Shown: positions 1 through 9,216 of the stretch, piece after piece
Layout: every line of letters begins with the position of its first letter
How positions within the stretch are numbered: the stretch's first letter is position 1
From: Trichocoleus sp.
GTDB lineage: Bacteria > Cyanobacteriota > Cyanobacteriia > Elainellales > Elainellaceae
Direction: 5' to 3'
Assembly (NCBI GenBank): GCA_036702865.1
Contig: DATNQD010000036.1
Coordinates: 1-64,000 of the forward strand
DNA: 64,000 nucleotides
Translations under genes and position numbers: made by a program
Notes under the pieces: generated by a model
Told to the model about the DNA's origin: nothing
Databases searched by the model: none
What the model saw: the letters and a program-made list of their open reading frames with translations, nothing else

Positions 1-175
1 GGCTAGGGTCTGCCCAGACACTACAACCCCTGCAACTAACTGTACACAGTGATCATTCCTTAAATACTATCGCTGTACCTATTTAGCGACAGTTTGATTG
101 ATCGAGAGGCTGCCAATAGCTGGGCTATCGGTAGCCTTTTCGCTAAAAATACTCATTCTTCCTATGATTCAGTTA

Positions 176-2398
176 ATGTCCCTCTCTCCAGCTATGTTAC
201 AGCAACAGGCACAAGAAGCACTCGCTCAAAACCATTATGCTGAAGCAGCACTTTACTATGAGCAGCTTATGGAACTGGAGCCAGATCAAATCAGTCATGC
301 CTGGTTTCTTGGTCTGGCTCGCTTGCTAACTGGAGACGAAACAGAAGCACAGTTTACCTGGATGATGGCACTCTCAACGGCTGACTCTGAACAGGTCGAT
401 CGCTACACCCAAGAGTTAGTGCAGATCTTGCAGACCGCAGCCGAACAGCAAGCAGAAGCAGAAGCGGATCAAATGGTTTGGGCGATTCGGCAACATTTGC
501 GCGAAATTGCCCAAACTGAGATTCATAATTTACTGCATTTAGTGCGGTTAGCAATCAAGCTAAATCTATTTAATAGTGATTATTTAGAAACACTAGAAAT
601 TGCTGAAGTCCTTCAATCGCAGTCTTTTCCAAATTTAGATGAATCACTGTTATTGCAAACAGTAGCAGAGGTGCTAGAGGTTTGGTTTGGCTATCCTGGG
701 GTTGAGGCATTTGCTGAGGCAGCAATTGGGCAGATTGGTGATACTGCAGCAATAGTCAATACCTTGAAAACAAAAGCTTTTGAGGTTAACCACGACAATC
801 GCCTACGTCATGGGGTTGCTCTGTCAGGCTACCTTGCAGAAATTTGTTTGCGCTACGAACCTAACGACCTGGAACTCTTAAGGCTGTTATCGTCTAGCTA
901 TGAGCTAACCCGTCGCTACACTGAAGCAGTTGCAACTGCAAGATTAGCACTGGCAGCTTGCCGAACTTTGGAAGAGCAAATGGCAGGTCTGGGGTTTCTC
1001 TGCATTCGGATGCTACGAGCCGGGTCATACTGGCAGGAAGTGCAGGATTTATTTGAGCAGCAACAAGCACTGATGCCTAAACTGCTGGCACAATATCAGC
1101 CTGATCCAGAGCAGCAGCTAGAGACAACCTTGCTGACGTTTTGTTCTTTCTATCTCTACTATCTGAAAGACGCTCCGGCAGAACATCGTCAATTACAAAA
1201 TCAGCTTGCTGCACTAGTGCAAACCGATGTGCAATTCCAATCAAAACATATTTTTGTGGGTTGTCCGAAGCGCTCGGCTCCAGCCATTAGAACTGAACGC
1301 AAACTGAAGGTTGGCTACATTGCCCGCTATATGCAGCAGCATCCCGTGGGCTGGTTGGCACGTTGGCTGATGCAATATCACGATCGCAATCGATTTGATA
1401 TCTATACGTATCATCTGCACTTGAAAGGAGTGGATGAATTTACCGATCGTTGGTTTGTTCGACCCGTAACTCGTTCTGCCCGGTTTGATGAGGGTACACC
1501 CGTTGGAGTTGCCAAACATATTTGTGAAAACGATGAGATTGATATTTTAGTTGACTTAGATAGTCTGACTTACAGTGAAACATGCAGCATCATGGCACTG
1601 AAACCTGCCCCAGTTCAAATTAGCTGGTTGGGTTTTGATGCTTCGGGTATCCCGGCAGTAGACTATTTCCTTGCCGATCCCCATGTTTTGCCCAACTCGG
1701 CACAAAGCTATTACAGCGAAAAAATTTGGCGGTTGCCCAGCACATACCTTGCAGTAGACGGATTTGAAATCGGTGTACCGACTTTGCGGCGCGATCATCT
1801 GGGAATTCCTACAGATGCAGTTGTTTACCTCAGTTCTCAAGATGGACGAAAGCGTCATCCTGAAATGATGCGGCTCCAGATGCAAATTATTCGAGAAGTA
1901 CCAAATAGCTATCTCTTAATTAAAGGACTGGGAGATGAGAAATCTATCCAGGAAGCGTTTGAGCAAGTGGCGGAAGCAGAAGGAGTGACACGTGATCGGC
2001 TCCGTTTTTTAACGCGCGATCGGGATGAGCTAACTCACCGAGCAAATTTAGGTATTGCTGATGTGGTGTTGGATACGTTCCCCTATAACGGTGCAACCAC
2101 AACCCTCGAAACATTATGGATGGGAATTCCGATCGTAACTCGAACCGGGCAACAATGGGCAGCGCGCAACAGCTACACGATGCTGATGAACGTGGGCGTC
2201 ACAGAGGGTATTGCCTGGACAAATGAAGAATATGTAGCGTGGGGCGTGCGATTGGGTGAAGATGCAGCACTGCGCCAAAACATTCACTTGAGATTGCTCC
2301 AGTCTCGTCAAACTTCGCCACTATGGAACACGAGACTATTTGCGCGTGAAATGGAAGACGCTTACCAGCAAATGTGGCAGATTTATTTGCAAGGATAA
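176..2398 (+). CDS. TPR/GT41-like glycosyltransferase (O-GlcNAc transferase / SPINDLY type)
   Basis: The C-terminal half (about residues 410-740) has the GT41 layout seen in bacterial O-GlcNAc-transferase relatives: KVGYIARYMQQHPVG near its start, PAPVQISWLGFDASG in the middle, and DTFPYNGATTTLETLWMGIP in the nucleotide-sugar-binding part. The N-terminal half is helical with degenerate TPR-like pairs (for example NHYAEAALYYEQLMELEPDQ). Such enzymes transfer a sugar from a UDP-sugar to protein serine or threonine, or to glycan; the acceptor here is unknown. The frame is open from a TTG at 98, but residues encoded before 164 are hydrophobic and unlike the family, so I chose ATG 176; ATG 164 and 194 are also possible and none has a clear ribosome binding site. 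The gene converges on two FkbM methyltransferase genes, which suggests one surface-glycan or glycoprotein locus continuing upstream of the window. Confidence 0.85.
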   Translation: MSLSPAMLQQQAQEALAQNHYAEAALYYEQLMELEPDQISHAWFLGLARLLTGDETEAQFTWMMALSTADSEQVDRYTQELVQILQTAAEQQAEAEADQMVWAIRQHLREIAQTEIHNLLHLVRLAIKLNLFNSDYLETLEIAEVLQSQSFPNLDESLLLQTVAEVLEVWFGYPGVEAFAEAAIGQIGDTAAIVNTLKTKAFEVNHDNRLRHGVALSGYLAEICLRYEPNDLELLRLLSSSYELTRRYTEAVATARLALAACRTLEEQMAGLGFLCIRMLRAGSYWQEVQDLFEQQQALMPKLLAQYQPDPEQQLETTLLTFCSFYLYYLKDAPAEHRQLQNQLAALVQTDVQFQSKHIFVGCPKRSAPAIRTERKLKVGYIARYMQQHPVGWLARWLMQYHDRNRFDIYTYHLHLKGVDEFTDRWFVRPVTRSARFDEGTPVGVAKHICENDEIDILVDLDSLTYSETCSIMALKPAPVQISWLGFDASGIPAVDYFLADPHVLPNSAQSYYSEKIWRLPSTYLAVDGFEIGVPTLRRDHLGIPTDAVVYLSSQDGRKRHPEMMRLQMQIIREVPNSYLLIKGLGDEKSIQEAFEQVAEAEGVTRDRLRFLTRDRDELTHRANLGIADVVLDTFPYNGATTTLETLWMGIPIVTRTGQQWAARNSYTMLMNVGVTEGIAWTNEEYVAWGVRLGEDAALRQNIHLRLLQSRQTSPLWNTRLFAREMEDAYQQMWQIYLQG

Positions 2399-2469
2399 TC
2401 AACACCAGCATTTGCAGGAAACATTGCCTAGCGTAGCCGGATTCAGGAGCGATATTAATCCCCGTCTTT

Positions 2470-2495
2470 CTTGAGTAATAAAGCTATAACTCAAG
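2470..2495. repeat. Inverted repeat between convergent genes
   Basis: CTTGAGT (2470-2476) and ACTCAAG (2489-2495) are exact inverted copies around a 12-nt A/T-rich loop; three further outer pairs are possible if G-U is allowed. It lies between the convergent ends of the GT41-like gene and the FkbM gene, where a transcription stop would be expected, but no T-run follows on either strand. A role as an RNA hairpin is inference only. Confidence 0.3.
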
Positions 2496-2567
2496 GAGAA
2501 GTTGAGCAAGCGATGAAAAACAGCCTGAATCTGGCAATTCGCTTAACCTAGGACTACCATTAAAAAC

Positions 2568-3560
2568 TCACTGAATTAGCTTCAAGCTCTCCTGGCTGAG
2601 ATACTTCTGGACGTTTTTAATGAGAGGTAATGATTGCAAGTCCTGTTCAAACAGCTTTGAAGACTCTGCTAACACTTCAACAATGACATTTGCAAAATTA
2701 TAAGCAGGCTCTTTGCCAAAGGTTACAGTCAGATGTTCTAAAATTTCAACTGCATAATCCGTGAAATTCATTACATCAGCGACGCAGGCAAGTTTCAACA
2801 AATCTTCAGGCTTTGTGGAACGCTTTTTAAAGACATCGGTTTGCAGTAAGTCACAGAAGTAATAGGCATCACCCCATAAGAGTTGTCCTGGATGTTGAAT
2901 TGACCTAACTGGCGATCGTGTCCGCAATCGACGAGCCATTGTTAGATCAAACAGGCTAAAATCCCGTAGTCTCAGAAACTGATCGACGTCCGCAAATAAC
3001 GGTTGATTGAGATACAGAGGGGAGAATTCTACCTCAACTTGAATTGCCAAGACACTGTCTAAAATTTGAGATGCCCCTTGCAACACTTTCAGATCTGCAC
3101 CCTGTACATCAATTTGAAGAAAATCGATTGTTTCAATTCCTTCTTCCTGACAAAAGGCATCCAATGTTGTAGTTTCTAAATCGATCGTAAAATCTAACCC
3201 AGCAAGTGTTGCTAGATTGTTGAACCGCTCCATAAACGGCTCATTCGGTGGGTACAGTGAACTGCACATTGGATCATAAGTCACATACAGTGTTGACTCA
3301 CCAATCGAATTACTTAGTGCTAGAGGGATATGCCGCTCTGTCCAATTAACCCCGCGCTGCTCTATTTCAGCATTAGCAGCATCACAAGCATCGGCATCCG
3401 CATCAAATCCGTAAATAGACAAGTGAGGGGCAAAAACCTCCCATCCTTGAGAGGCGTAATCATCTGCCACACTAATCTTGCGAGATCCTACGTTACATAC
3501 CACAACGTGAACTCGATCGAGGAAACCGTATTTCTTGAGAGTAGGGAGGAAGACTGTCAT
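2568..3560 (-). CDS. FkbM family methyltransferase
   Basis: A 330-residue class I SAM-dependent methyltransferase of the FkbM type. The central part carries the family's late motifs: TLDAFCQEEGIETIDFLQID followed by VQGADLKVLQGA, matching the usual 'LD-F--iDfLKiDvEGaE--vL-GA' pattern. The amino end (DRVHVVVCNVGSRKISVADD) replaces the usual DVGANxG motif with a weaker form, so SAM binding should be tested. FkbM enzymes O-methylate sugars or hydroxylated carbons on glycans and natural products. The start is ATG 3560. The gene ends 43 nt downstream in transcription order from a second FkbM gene on the same strand, so the two are probably one operon. The last 100 residues, after the methyltransferase core, are helical and not assigned. 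Confidence 0.8.
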   Translation of the reverse strand: MTVFLPTLKKYGFLDRVHVVVCNVGSRKISVADDYASQGWEVFAPHLSIYGFDADADACDAANAEIEQRGVNWTERHIPLALSNSIGESTLYVTYDPMCSSLYPPNEPFMERFNNLATLAGLDFTIDLETTTLDAFCQEEGIETIDFLQIDVQGADLKVLQGASQILDSVLAIQVEVEFSPLYLNQPLFADVDQFLRLRDFSLFDLTMARRLRTRSPVRSIQHPGQLLWGDAYYFCDLLQTDVFKKRSTKPEDLLKLACVADVMNFTDYAVEILEHLTVTFGKEPAYNFANVIVEVLAESSKLFEQDLQSLPLIKNVQKYLSQESLKLIQ

Positions 3561-3603
3561 AAGTTAGTAAAGGTAAAAGAAGGAATCGAAGAATAAACAT
3601 TCA

Positions 3604-5169
3604 CTAGGCATTCTTAGCAGGTAAAGCAACAATGTTTAAGCTTCCCTGTAGCTCTTCAATTGCATGAATGGGAATGAGTGTTTGTAGATAGGGTTGATAC
3701 CGAAACAGACGATAACCGATCGACATAAGGTACTCGGCAACGGGGGTATTGTCTCCGCTTGAGGCAGCAACATTCTCATAGAGAATCCCAGGTTGAAACT
3801 GACGCAAGAGCCGATCGCTTCCGGCTAACACCTTCATCTCATGTCCTTCTGCATCGATCTTGAGCCAATCTACTCGCTGAAGATTCTCTTGATCAATTAG
3901 GCTATCCAATGAAAAGCAATCAATTTCTTCAAAGTCACCTGATTGAGGCGTTTCTTCTGTAATGACTTCATTCAATTCACTGGCACTATGAAGCGAGAGC
4001 CGTGCCTTGCTAACTCGATCGCTTGCCGCTCCAGCACAAATCGTCACCTGGTTGAGTTGATTGATTCGCTTTGTCTCTTCCAAACACTGAACACAGTAAG
4101 AAAATGGCTCGATCGCAATCACCCGACCCAACTCACCAACTGCTTGGGCTGCGCTGAAAGTGTAAACTCCCACATTCGCACCCACATCAATCACTGTCAT
4201 CCCTGGTTTGAGCTGTTCGCGCCAAAACTCCATTTCCGCTTCAAACCAGTCCCCATTTGCAAGCAGCACAATCGTCACAATGCTCTGAAAGCTGGGTTCT
4301 ACAGCAAGCTGCAAATTATTAAACGGAACATAGGTAAACGGACTATTGTGCTCCAGAGTTGCCCAAGCATAAGCGCGATCGGATTGTGCTTGCGTTTGAC
4401 CAAACTGTTGCCAAGACTCTGCAATTTCAGTTTGCTGTAATTCTCGGTAAGCCAGGTAAAGCGCTTGAACGGCAGGAGCATAATCAGGCGCAATCTCTCT
4501 TGCCCGCTGTAAATGAAATAAGCCTTCCCATCGCTGCTGCATCAAACTGGCAAGACCGAGTTGTAAGTTGCGATGAACAGAGTCAGGGGAAACTTGAGTT
4601 ACTAGTTGTAAAAAACGTTGCCCATATGCGTTGTAAAAGACGAGTTGCGATCGACATAAAACATCTGCAAGCAGAAGCAACGCTTGATTGTAGCCATTCT
4701 CCGCTTGTAAAAGATTTTCCAATAATTCCGTTTGAACTTGCTTTAATGGCTCTGGAGGAACATAAACTAAACCAAGCGGTGATGGTTCTACTGAATAATG
4801 GGCTGGATGAAGAGTTTCTAAAAACGTTGCAAAAGCCAGTTCTGTTGCAGCTTGGCTGTTGCCCGTCATGCTGTGGATTAATGCCAGGTGAGCCGCACAA
4901 AGTGGATCAAAATCTGCTCCCTGAGCCAAAGCCTCCATTGCGATGTCTAAATTCATAGCTCGGAGTTCTGGATCGTTACACTGCTCCGCCTCAATCAATG
5001 CCATTACTGCAAAATTATTGAGATCAAGGGCTGATTCTGGTTCGTCCCAGTTTGCTGTTTCTAGCGTTGTCAGGAAAGGGGCGATCGTTTCTTGCTCTAA
5101 ATCTGGACAATGTTGGCGAAGATAGTGTCGGTATAGGTCTGCTGGAGCAGTTGCAGAGTTTGTTTTCAT
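3604..5169 (-). CDS. Helical-repeat / FkbM family methyltransferase fusion
   Basis: About 521 residues. The first 290 or so are alpha-helical with TPR-like periodicity (for example LQLGLASLMQQRWEGLFHLQ followed by RAREIAPDYAPAVQALYLAY), as in other TPR-fused enzymes of this window. The C-terminal 230 residues are a complete FkbM methyltransferase: motif I VIDVGANVGVYTFSAAQ, acidic AIEPFSYC, then VDWLKIDAEGHEMKVLAGS. It presumably O-methylates a sugar or glycan; the substrate is unknown. A TTG at 5187 is in frame, but ATG 5169 is the better start because the intervening codons are not conserved-looking. It is transcribed with the FkbM gene immediately downstream. The TPR part could dock it to a partner such as the convergent GT41-like protein (inference). 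Confidence 0.82.
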   Translation of the reverse strand: MKTNSATAPADLYRHYLRQHCPDLEQETIAPFLTTLETANWDEPESALDLNNFAVMALIEAEQCNDPELRAMNLDIAMEALAQGADFDPLCAAHLALIHSMTGNSQAATELAFATFLETLHPAHYSVEPSPLGLVYVPPEPLKQVQTELLENLLQAENGYNQALLLLADVLCRSQLVFYNAYGQRFLQLVTQVSPDSVHRNLQLGLASLMQQRWEGLFHLQRAREIAPDYAPAVQALYLAYRELQQTEIAESWQQFGQTQAQSDRAYAWATLEHNSPFTYVPFNNLQLAVEPSFQSIVTIVLLANGDWFEAEMEFWREQLKPGMTVIDVGANVGVYTFSAAQAVGELGRVIAIEPFSYCVQCLEETKRINQLNQVTICAGAASDRVSKARLSLHSASELNEVITEETPQSGDFEEIDCFSLDSLIDQENLQRVDWLKIDAEGHEMKVLAGSDRLLRQFQPGILYENVAASSGDNTPVAEYLMSIGYRLFRYQPYLQTLIPIHAIEELQGSLNIVALPAKNA

Positions 5170-5300
5170 AAAGTTTAGGGGCTTCAAGCAATCAGAGATT
5201 CTTCTTTAGATTGCCCAACTTAAAAGATGAACTCATCAGCCTACAAGATCAGCCTTTTCATTGTTGTCCGCAATTGCTCTACCTATCGATTACTTTGCAA

Positions 5301-6161
5301 CTAACGGAAAACGATCGTTTTGTTCCCATGAACCAGAACCCGATCTTCGATGTGATAGCGCAATCCTCTTGCTAGAACCGTCTTCTCAATATCTTTGCCG
5401 TAACGAATCAGGTCATCTACCGAATCGGAGTGGTCAATGCGAATTACATCCTGATCAATGATGGGACCAGCATCCAGTTCTGAAGTGACATAGTGACAGG
5501 TTGCCCCAATGAGTTTGACGCCGCGTTCGTGCGCTTGATGGTAGGGTTTTGCGCCGATAAACGAAGGCAAGAAAGAATGGTGGATGTTGATAATGCGCTT
5601 GAAATATCGATCGCACATTTCCGGCGACAGAATTTGCATATAGCGAGCCAGCACGATGACATCCCCCTGGACTTCCTCAAACAGGTGCATGATTTTGTCA
5701 TAGGCGATCGTCTTGGTTTCTTTAGTGACAGGGACATAGTAATAAGGAATGCCGTGCCACTCAACCAGCTTGCGAAAAACCTCATGATTAGAAATCACTG
5801 CCGGAATTTCGATATCAAGTTCGCCACTCTGCCAGCGGGAGAGCAAATCATACAAACAGTGTTCTGGTTTCGAGACGAGAATCACCACTCGCTTTTTCTG
5901 CGCTGAGTCAGTAATTTTCCAGTCCATCTGAAATTCAGCGGCGATCGGGCTGAACTGCTGCCGAAACGCTTCAATGCCGAAGGGCAGCGAGTCTGCCAAA
6001 ATTTCCTGACGCATGAAAAACTGCTGAAAGCTCTGATCTGCGTGGTGTTGCGCCTCCACAATCCAGCCCTGATGATCAGCAATAAAGGTACTGACTGCGG
6101 CGACAATGCCAACGCGATCGGGGCAGGAGAGGCTGAGGGTGTAGCGTCTTTTAGAATGCAC
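5301..6161 (-). CDS. purU: Formyltetrahydrofolate deformylase PurU
   Basis: Hydrolyses 10-formyltetrahydrofolate to formate and tetrahydrofolate in the cytoplasm, balancing one-carbon pools and feeding formate to purine synthesis. The 286-residue protein has the family's usual length. Residues 1-85 form an ACT regulatory domain (YTLSLSCPDRVGIVAAVSTF), and residues 90-286 a formyltransferase-fold catalytic domain with INIHHSFLPSFIGAKPY (catalytic Asn-His region) and VTSELDAGPIIDQ (catalytic Asp). The start codon is GTG at 6161; no earlier alternative fits and there is no clear Shine-Dalgarno sequence. It stands alone on the minus strand, with the pentapeptide-repeat gene 169 nt upstream in the same direction. 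Confidence 0.95.
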   Translation of the reverse strand: MHSKRRYTLSLSCPDRVGIVAAVSTFIADHQGWIVEAQHHADQSFQQFFMRQEILADSLPFGIEAFRQQFSPIAAEFQMDWKITDSAQKKRVVILVSKPEHCLYDLLSRWQSGELDIEIPAVISNHEVFRKLVEWHGIPYYYVPVTKETKTIAYDKIMHLFEEVQGDVIVLARYMQILSPEMCDRYFKRIINIHHSFLPSFIGAKPYHQAHERGVKLIGATCHYVTSELDAGPIIDQDVIRIDHSDSVDDLIRYGKDIEKTVLARGLRYHIEDRVLVHGNKTIVFR

Positions 6162-6330
6162 GGGAGAGAAGGTCAGGAAACGTCATCGAATATTATGTTA
6201 AACCCTGGCTTCAGACTGTAGCGCAGATGATGATTTTGTCTGAGCCTTGTATCCGTTTCACTTGACTACACAGTCGCAAAATTAGGCATTGCTGAATGAA
6301 GGAATCAGCCCAAGATCAATCAGCCTAAGA

Positions 6331-7428
6331 TCAAATAGAGGGGCTGCTGCCAAATCCAGGCAGGTCTTCTAAAATTGCGCCTCTTGCTTTAAGGTTGACC
6401 CGATCGGTTTGCTTCAGTCCGGGGTTCTTGCTAAATTTTGCCCCCTTAACCAGCACCACACTCAAATCCACCTGAGTAACATCAATACGATGTAAGATTG
6501 CTTCCCGGAAGTCTGCCCCGCTCAGGTCAGCATTGCTCAGCTTTGCGTCTGTGAGCTTAGCGCGGTTCAGGTTTGCCCAACTGAGATTGGCGTCACTACA
6601 ATCCGCCCGACTTAAGTTTGCCCAACTAAGATCTGCCGCCATTAAATTCGCTTTGACCAATTGTGCGTCACGAAGATCTGTATCATTCAGGTTTGCATCC
6701 GAGAGGTCTGCCGTTGTTAGATCAACACCCTGAAGAATCGCATCACTCAAATCGGCATCGCTCAGGTCTGCCCCTGTTAAATCTGCCCCCGTTAAATCTG
6801 CGCCTCGCAAAACGGCTTCCCGAAGATTGGCATTGCGAAGGTTGGATTGGCTCAAGTTCGCATCTCGCAGATCAACCCGATATAGGTTCGCTCGACTGAG
6901 GTTTGCCTGACTCAAATCAGCATTGCTGAGATCAACGCGGCTAAAAACAATCCACAAAATAAAAGCAATATTCGGATTTGCCCAAACAATGACGGCTCCA
7001 TGCGATCGATCTGCCAGCACCATCGCCCAAATAAACGTTGCCCAGATCAGCAAAATGCCGATCAAAATTGTGTTTCTGAGTCGCGTATTTCGGGGTGAGG
7101 TGACTTGCGAAAACGTAAATTCCCGCATGTTGATCCAAACTAGAATCGTCCAGAGCAAATTCGCCCAGATCAAAATGATGCCAGTTGCGCCAGCCTCACT
7201 TAAACGTAGCCAGAGCAAGATCGCCCAGATAAAATCTGTCCAGAGTAACAGCGTTCCAATAAAATCAACCCGGCTCAGATTAACTCCCTGCAAATTTGCG
7301 CCACTGAAGTTTTTGTTGCCCCACCAGACATTGAGGCGCGTCCAGATACCAGGCAATACATTGATGCGCCAGAAGGAGCGATCGGATTTTGGCACATCTT
7401 GAGGGGAGGGCTGTGGCGATCGAGACAT
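6331..7428 (-). CDS. Pentapeptide-repeat protein with hydrophobic (membrane-like) N-terminal pentads
   Basis: 365 residues. Residues about 165-345 are a regular pentapeptide-repeat array (A(D/N)LSx units such as SNADLSQANLSRANLYRVDL), which folds as a right-handed quadrilateral beta helix. Unusually, the five-residue register continues into the N-terminal half but with hydrophobic, tryptophan-rich units (FIWAI LLWLR; ILIWA NLLWT ILVWI; ILIGI LLIWA TFIWA), giving four segments (about 55-74, 83-100, 119-138, 145-162) that could cross the membrane. Function unknown; cyanobacteria have many such proteins, including RfrA, implicated in manganese uptake. Start is ATG 7428. No operon partner is obvious; purU follows 169 nt downstream. 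Confidence 0.8.
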   Translation of the reverse strand: MSRSPQPSPQDVPKSDRSFWRINVLPGIWTRLNVWWGNKNFSGANLQGVNLSRVDFIGTLLLWTDFIWAILLWLRLSEAGATGIILIWANLLWTILVWINMREFTFSQVTSPRNTRLRNTILIGILLIWATFIWAMVLADRSHGAVIVWANPNIAFILWIVFSRVDLSNADLSQANLSRANLYRVDLRDANLSQSNLRNANLREAVLRGADLTGADLTGADLSDADLSDAILQGVDLTTADLSDANLNDTDLRDAQLVKANLMAADLSWANLSRADCSDANLSWANLNRAKLTDAKLSNADLSGADFREAILHRIDVTQVDLSVVLVKGAKFSKNPGLKQTDRVNLKARGAILEDLPGFGSSPSI

Positions 7429-7562
7429 GAGGCTCCAGGCTGAGGGGATGAGTTGCGTCTACTCATTACAACCGCTTGCATCATACCGAATCCGGTTAAA
7501 CGACCGCTATAGTGATCTATTGGTATTGCTGCTCATTGCTCCAACGATCGACTGAACGAGTC

Positions 7563-8042
7563 ATGAAAACAAACGCAGTGCGGGTTCTCGACAATTTAGG
7601 CATTGCCTATCAGCTCTTAAGCTATGAGGTTGATCCAAATGACCTGGCAGCAGAAAGCATTGCCGAGAAAGTTGGGCTGCCTCCCGAAGAAGTATTCAAA
7701 ACACTGGTAACCAGGGGCGATCGAACGGGCATTTGCTTAGCTGTGATTCCCGGCAACACTCATCTCGATCTCAAAGCACTGGCAAAACTCACTCAAAATC
7801 GCAAAATTGAACCTGTGCCGCTCAAAGACGTACAACCCCTCACAGGCTATATCCGAGGTGGCGTTACAGCCCTTGCCTGCAAGAAACCCTATCCAGTCTA
7901 TGTGGATGAAACGATCGAGCTGTTCGATCAGGTTGCCGTATCTGCCGGAATGCGCGGACTCATGATTCACCTTGCCCCCGGTGACTATCTGAAAGCCGTC
8001 AATGGCACAGTCGGGGCAATTGCTCAGGAGAAGGAGGGATGA
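7563..8042 (+). CDS. ybaK: YbaK/EbsC-type aminoacyl-tRNA deacylase
   Basis: A 159-residue single-domain YbaK protein, full length for the family. YbaK hydrolyses misacylated Cys-tRNA(Pro), preventing cysteine-for-proline errors. Visible family features: EEVFKTLVTRGD containing the conserved lysine, AVIPGNTHLDLKALAKL, TGYIRGGVTALACKKPYPV (glycine-rich substrate loop) and the C-terminal APGDYL. The frame opens at 7512, but the residues before ATG 7563 do not resemble the family, so the ATG start is preferred. It is transcribed divergently from the pentapeptide gene. The following 70 nt hold a short tandem (CTTGTCA twice) but no gene. Confidence 0.9.
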   Translation: MKTNAVRVLDNLGIAYQLLSYEVDPNDLAAESIAEKVGLPPEEVFKTLVTRGDRTGICLAVIPGNTHLDLKALAKLTQNRKIEPVPLKDVQPLTGYIRGGVTALACKKPYPVYVDETIELFDQVAVSAGMRGLMIHLAPGDYLKAVNGTVGAIAQEKEG

Positions 8043-8112
8043 GAAGACACGGAAACTAAGGATAGTCTCTTAGTCTCTCTACCACTTGTCACTTGTCACT
8101 TATTCCTGCTCC

Positions 8113-9045
8113 CTACCCCTTCACACTGCTACGTTTTATGAAGAAGAAAACGCGACCGGAGAGTGCCTGGAAGTAGATAGCGCCGATCGTGAGCAGAAAT
8201 ACAAGATAGGCAACCGCCTGGACAAGATAGAGGTGTTGGGTGTAGCCGAAGAGCGCACTGAGAACGATGCCAGGGAAGCGATCGTCAGGCAGAGTTGTTG
8301 CCAGATTCCAGACCGTCGGACCCAGAACGCAAGAGGGATTGCGAACAAAGCGTTCGTAGTAGAAGCAAAGCGATTCGGAGGCGCGATCTTGGCTGGCGAG
8401 GGTTTGCATCACCGTGTCAAAGTGTCCTAGCGCAGTCACAACTAAACCAGCGACAACCAGCAGCAGCAGCAAGCCCATTGCCTGAAAGAACTGTTTCAGG
8501 TTTAGCTTGACGCCCCACTTAAACAGCAGCACCCCAATTCCGGCAGCAACCGCTAAGCCTGCCAGTGCACCCAGCATGGGGAAAATGCCCTGCTGAAATT
8601 TGGCAGCGATGAATACGACCGTTTCAAAGCCTTCTCGCAGCACTGCAAAGAAAATGAGGCTGAAAATTGCCCAGGCAGAACTGACTCCGCCTTTGAGGGC
8701 AGCCGTGACGCCTTGTTCAACCTGCACTTTGAGGAAGCGAGCTTGTTGCGTCATCCAGATCAGCATCCAGCTCAGCAACCCGACTGCAACGAGACTAAAA
8801 ATTCCTTCCATAAGGGGTTCAGCGGCGGGGCTAGCGGCTCCCAATACCTGAATCATCCAGCCGAACAGCAGGGCAATCAGCGCACTCACCAAAATGCCAG
8901 CCGCCACACCTAAAAAAACCCATCCTTTCAAACGGTTTTGTTTTGCTTTTGTCAGGCAAGCCAGCACAATTCCCACGACCAGGGCAGCTTCAACGCCCTC
9001 CCGTAAGGTGATGATAAAAGTCGGTAGAACAGTACTGAAGTCCAT
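8113..9045 (-). CDS. FTR1-family high-affinity iron permease
   Basis: 310 residues, strongly hydrophobic with about seven predicted membrane segments. It has the two REGxE iron-binding motifs of FTR1/EfeU permeases: REGVE at residues 16-20 in the first helix and REGFE in the fourth. FTR1 permeases import Fe3+ produced by a ferroxidase in a coupled reaction. Upstream on the same strand lie a helix-hairpin-helix periplasmic protein and a two-domain multicopper oxidase, which would supply the ferroxidase step; this resembles fungal Fet3-Ftr1 in outline. Start ATG 9045. The 171-nt spacer to the preceding gene suggests that it may have its own promoter. Its 3' end faces ybaK across 70 nt. Confidence 0.92.
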   Translation of the reverse strand: MDFSTVLPTFIITLREGVEAALVVGIVLACLTKAKQNRLKGWVFLGVAAGILVSALIALLFGWMIQVLGAASPAAEPLMEGIFSLVAVGLLSWMLIWMTQQARFLKVQVEQGVTAALKGGVSSAWAIFSLIFFAVLREGFETVVFIAAKFQQGIFPMLGALAGLAVAAGIGVLLFKWGVKLNLKQFFQAMGLLLLLVVAGLVVTALGHFDTVMQTLASQDRASESLCFYYERFVRNPSCVLGPTVWNLATTLPDDRFPGIVLSALFGYTQHLYLVQAVAYLVFLLTIGAIYFQALSGRVFFFIKRSSVKG

Positions 9046-9216
9046 TGATGTTGTTCGTTAAGGGCGATCGAATTTAATCGAGATTTACATTAAATTTCAT
9101 ATTAAGGGGGGGCAGAGCCAGCGTCAGCCATGACTTGATTGATGACTAGACACTGCAAGCTTTTCCTCATGCTTTCAATCCTCATCCCCCCAACCGAGAT
9201 TCAGCGTCTTGGGCAA

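Noticed and set aside
8080-8103. Short tandem CTTGTCA copies after ybaK
   Set aside because: Simple low-copy heptamer of the kind frequent in cyanobacterial spacers; no sign of function.
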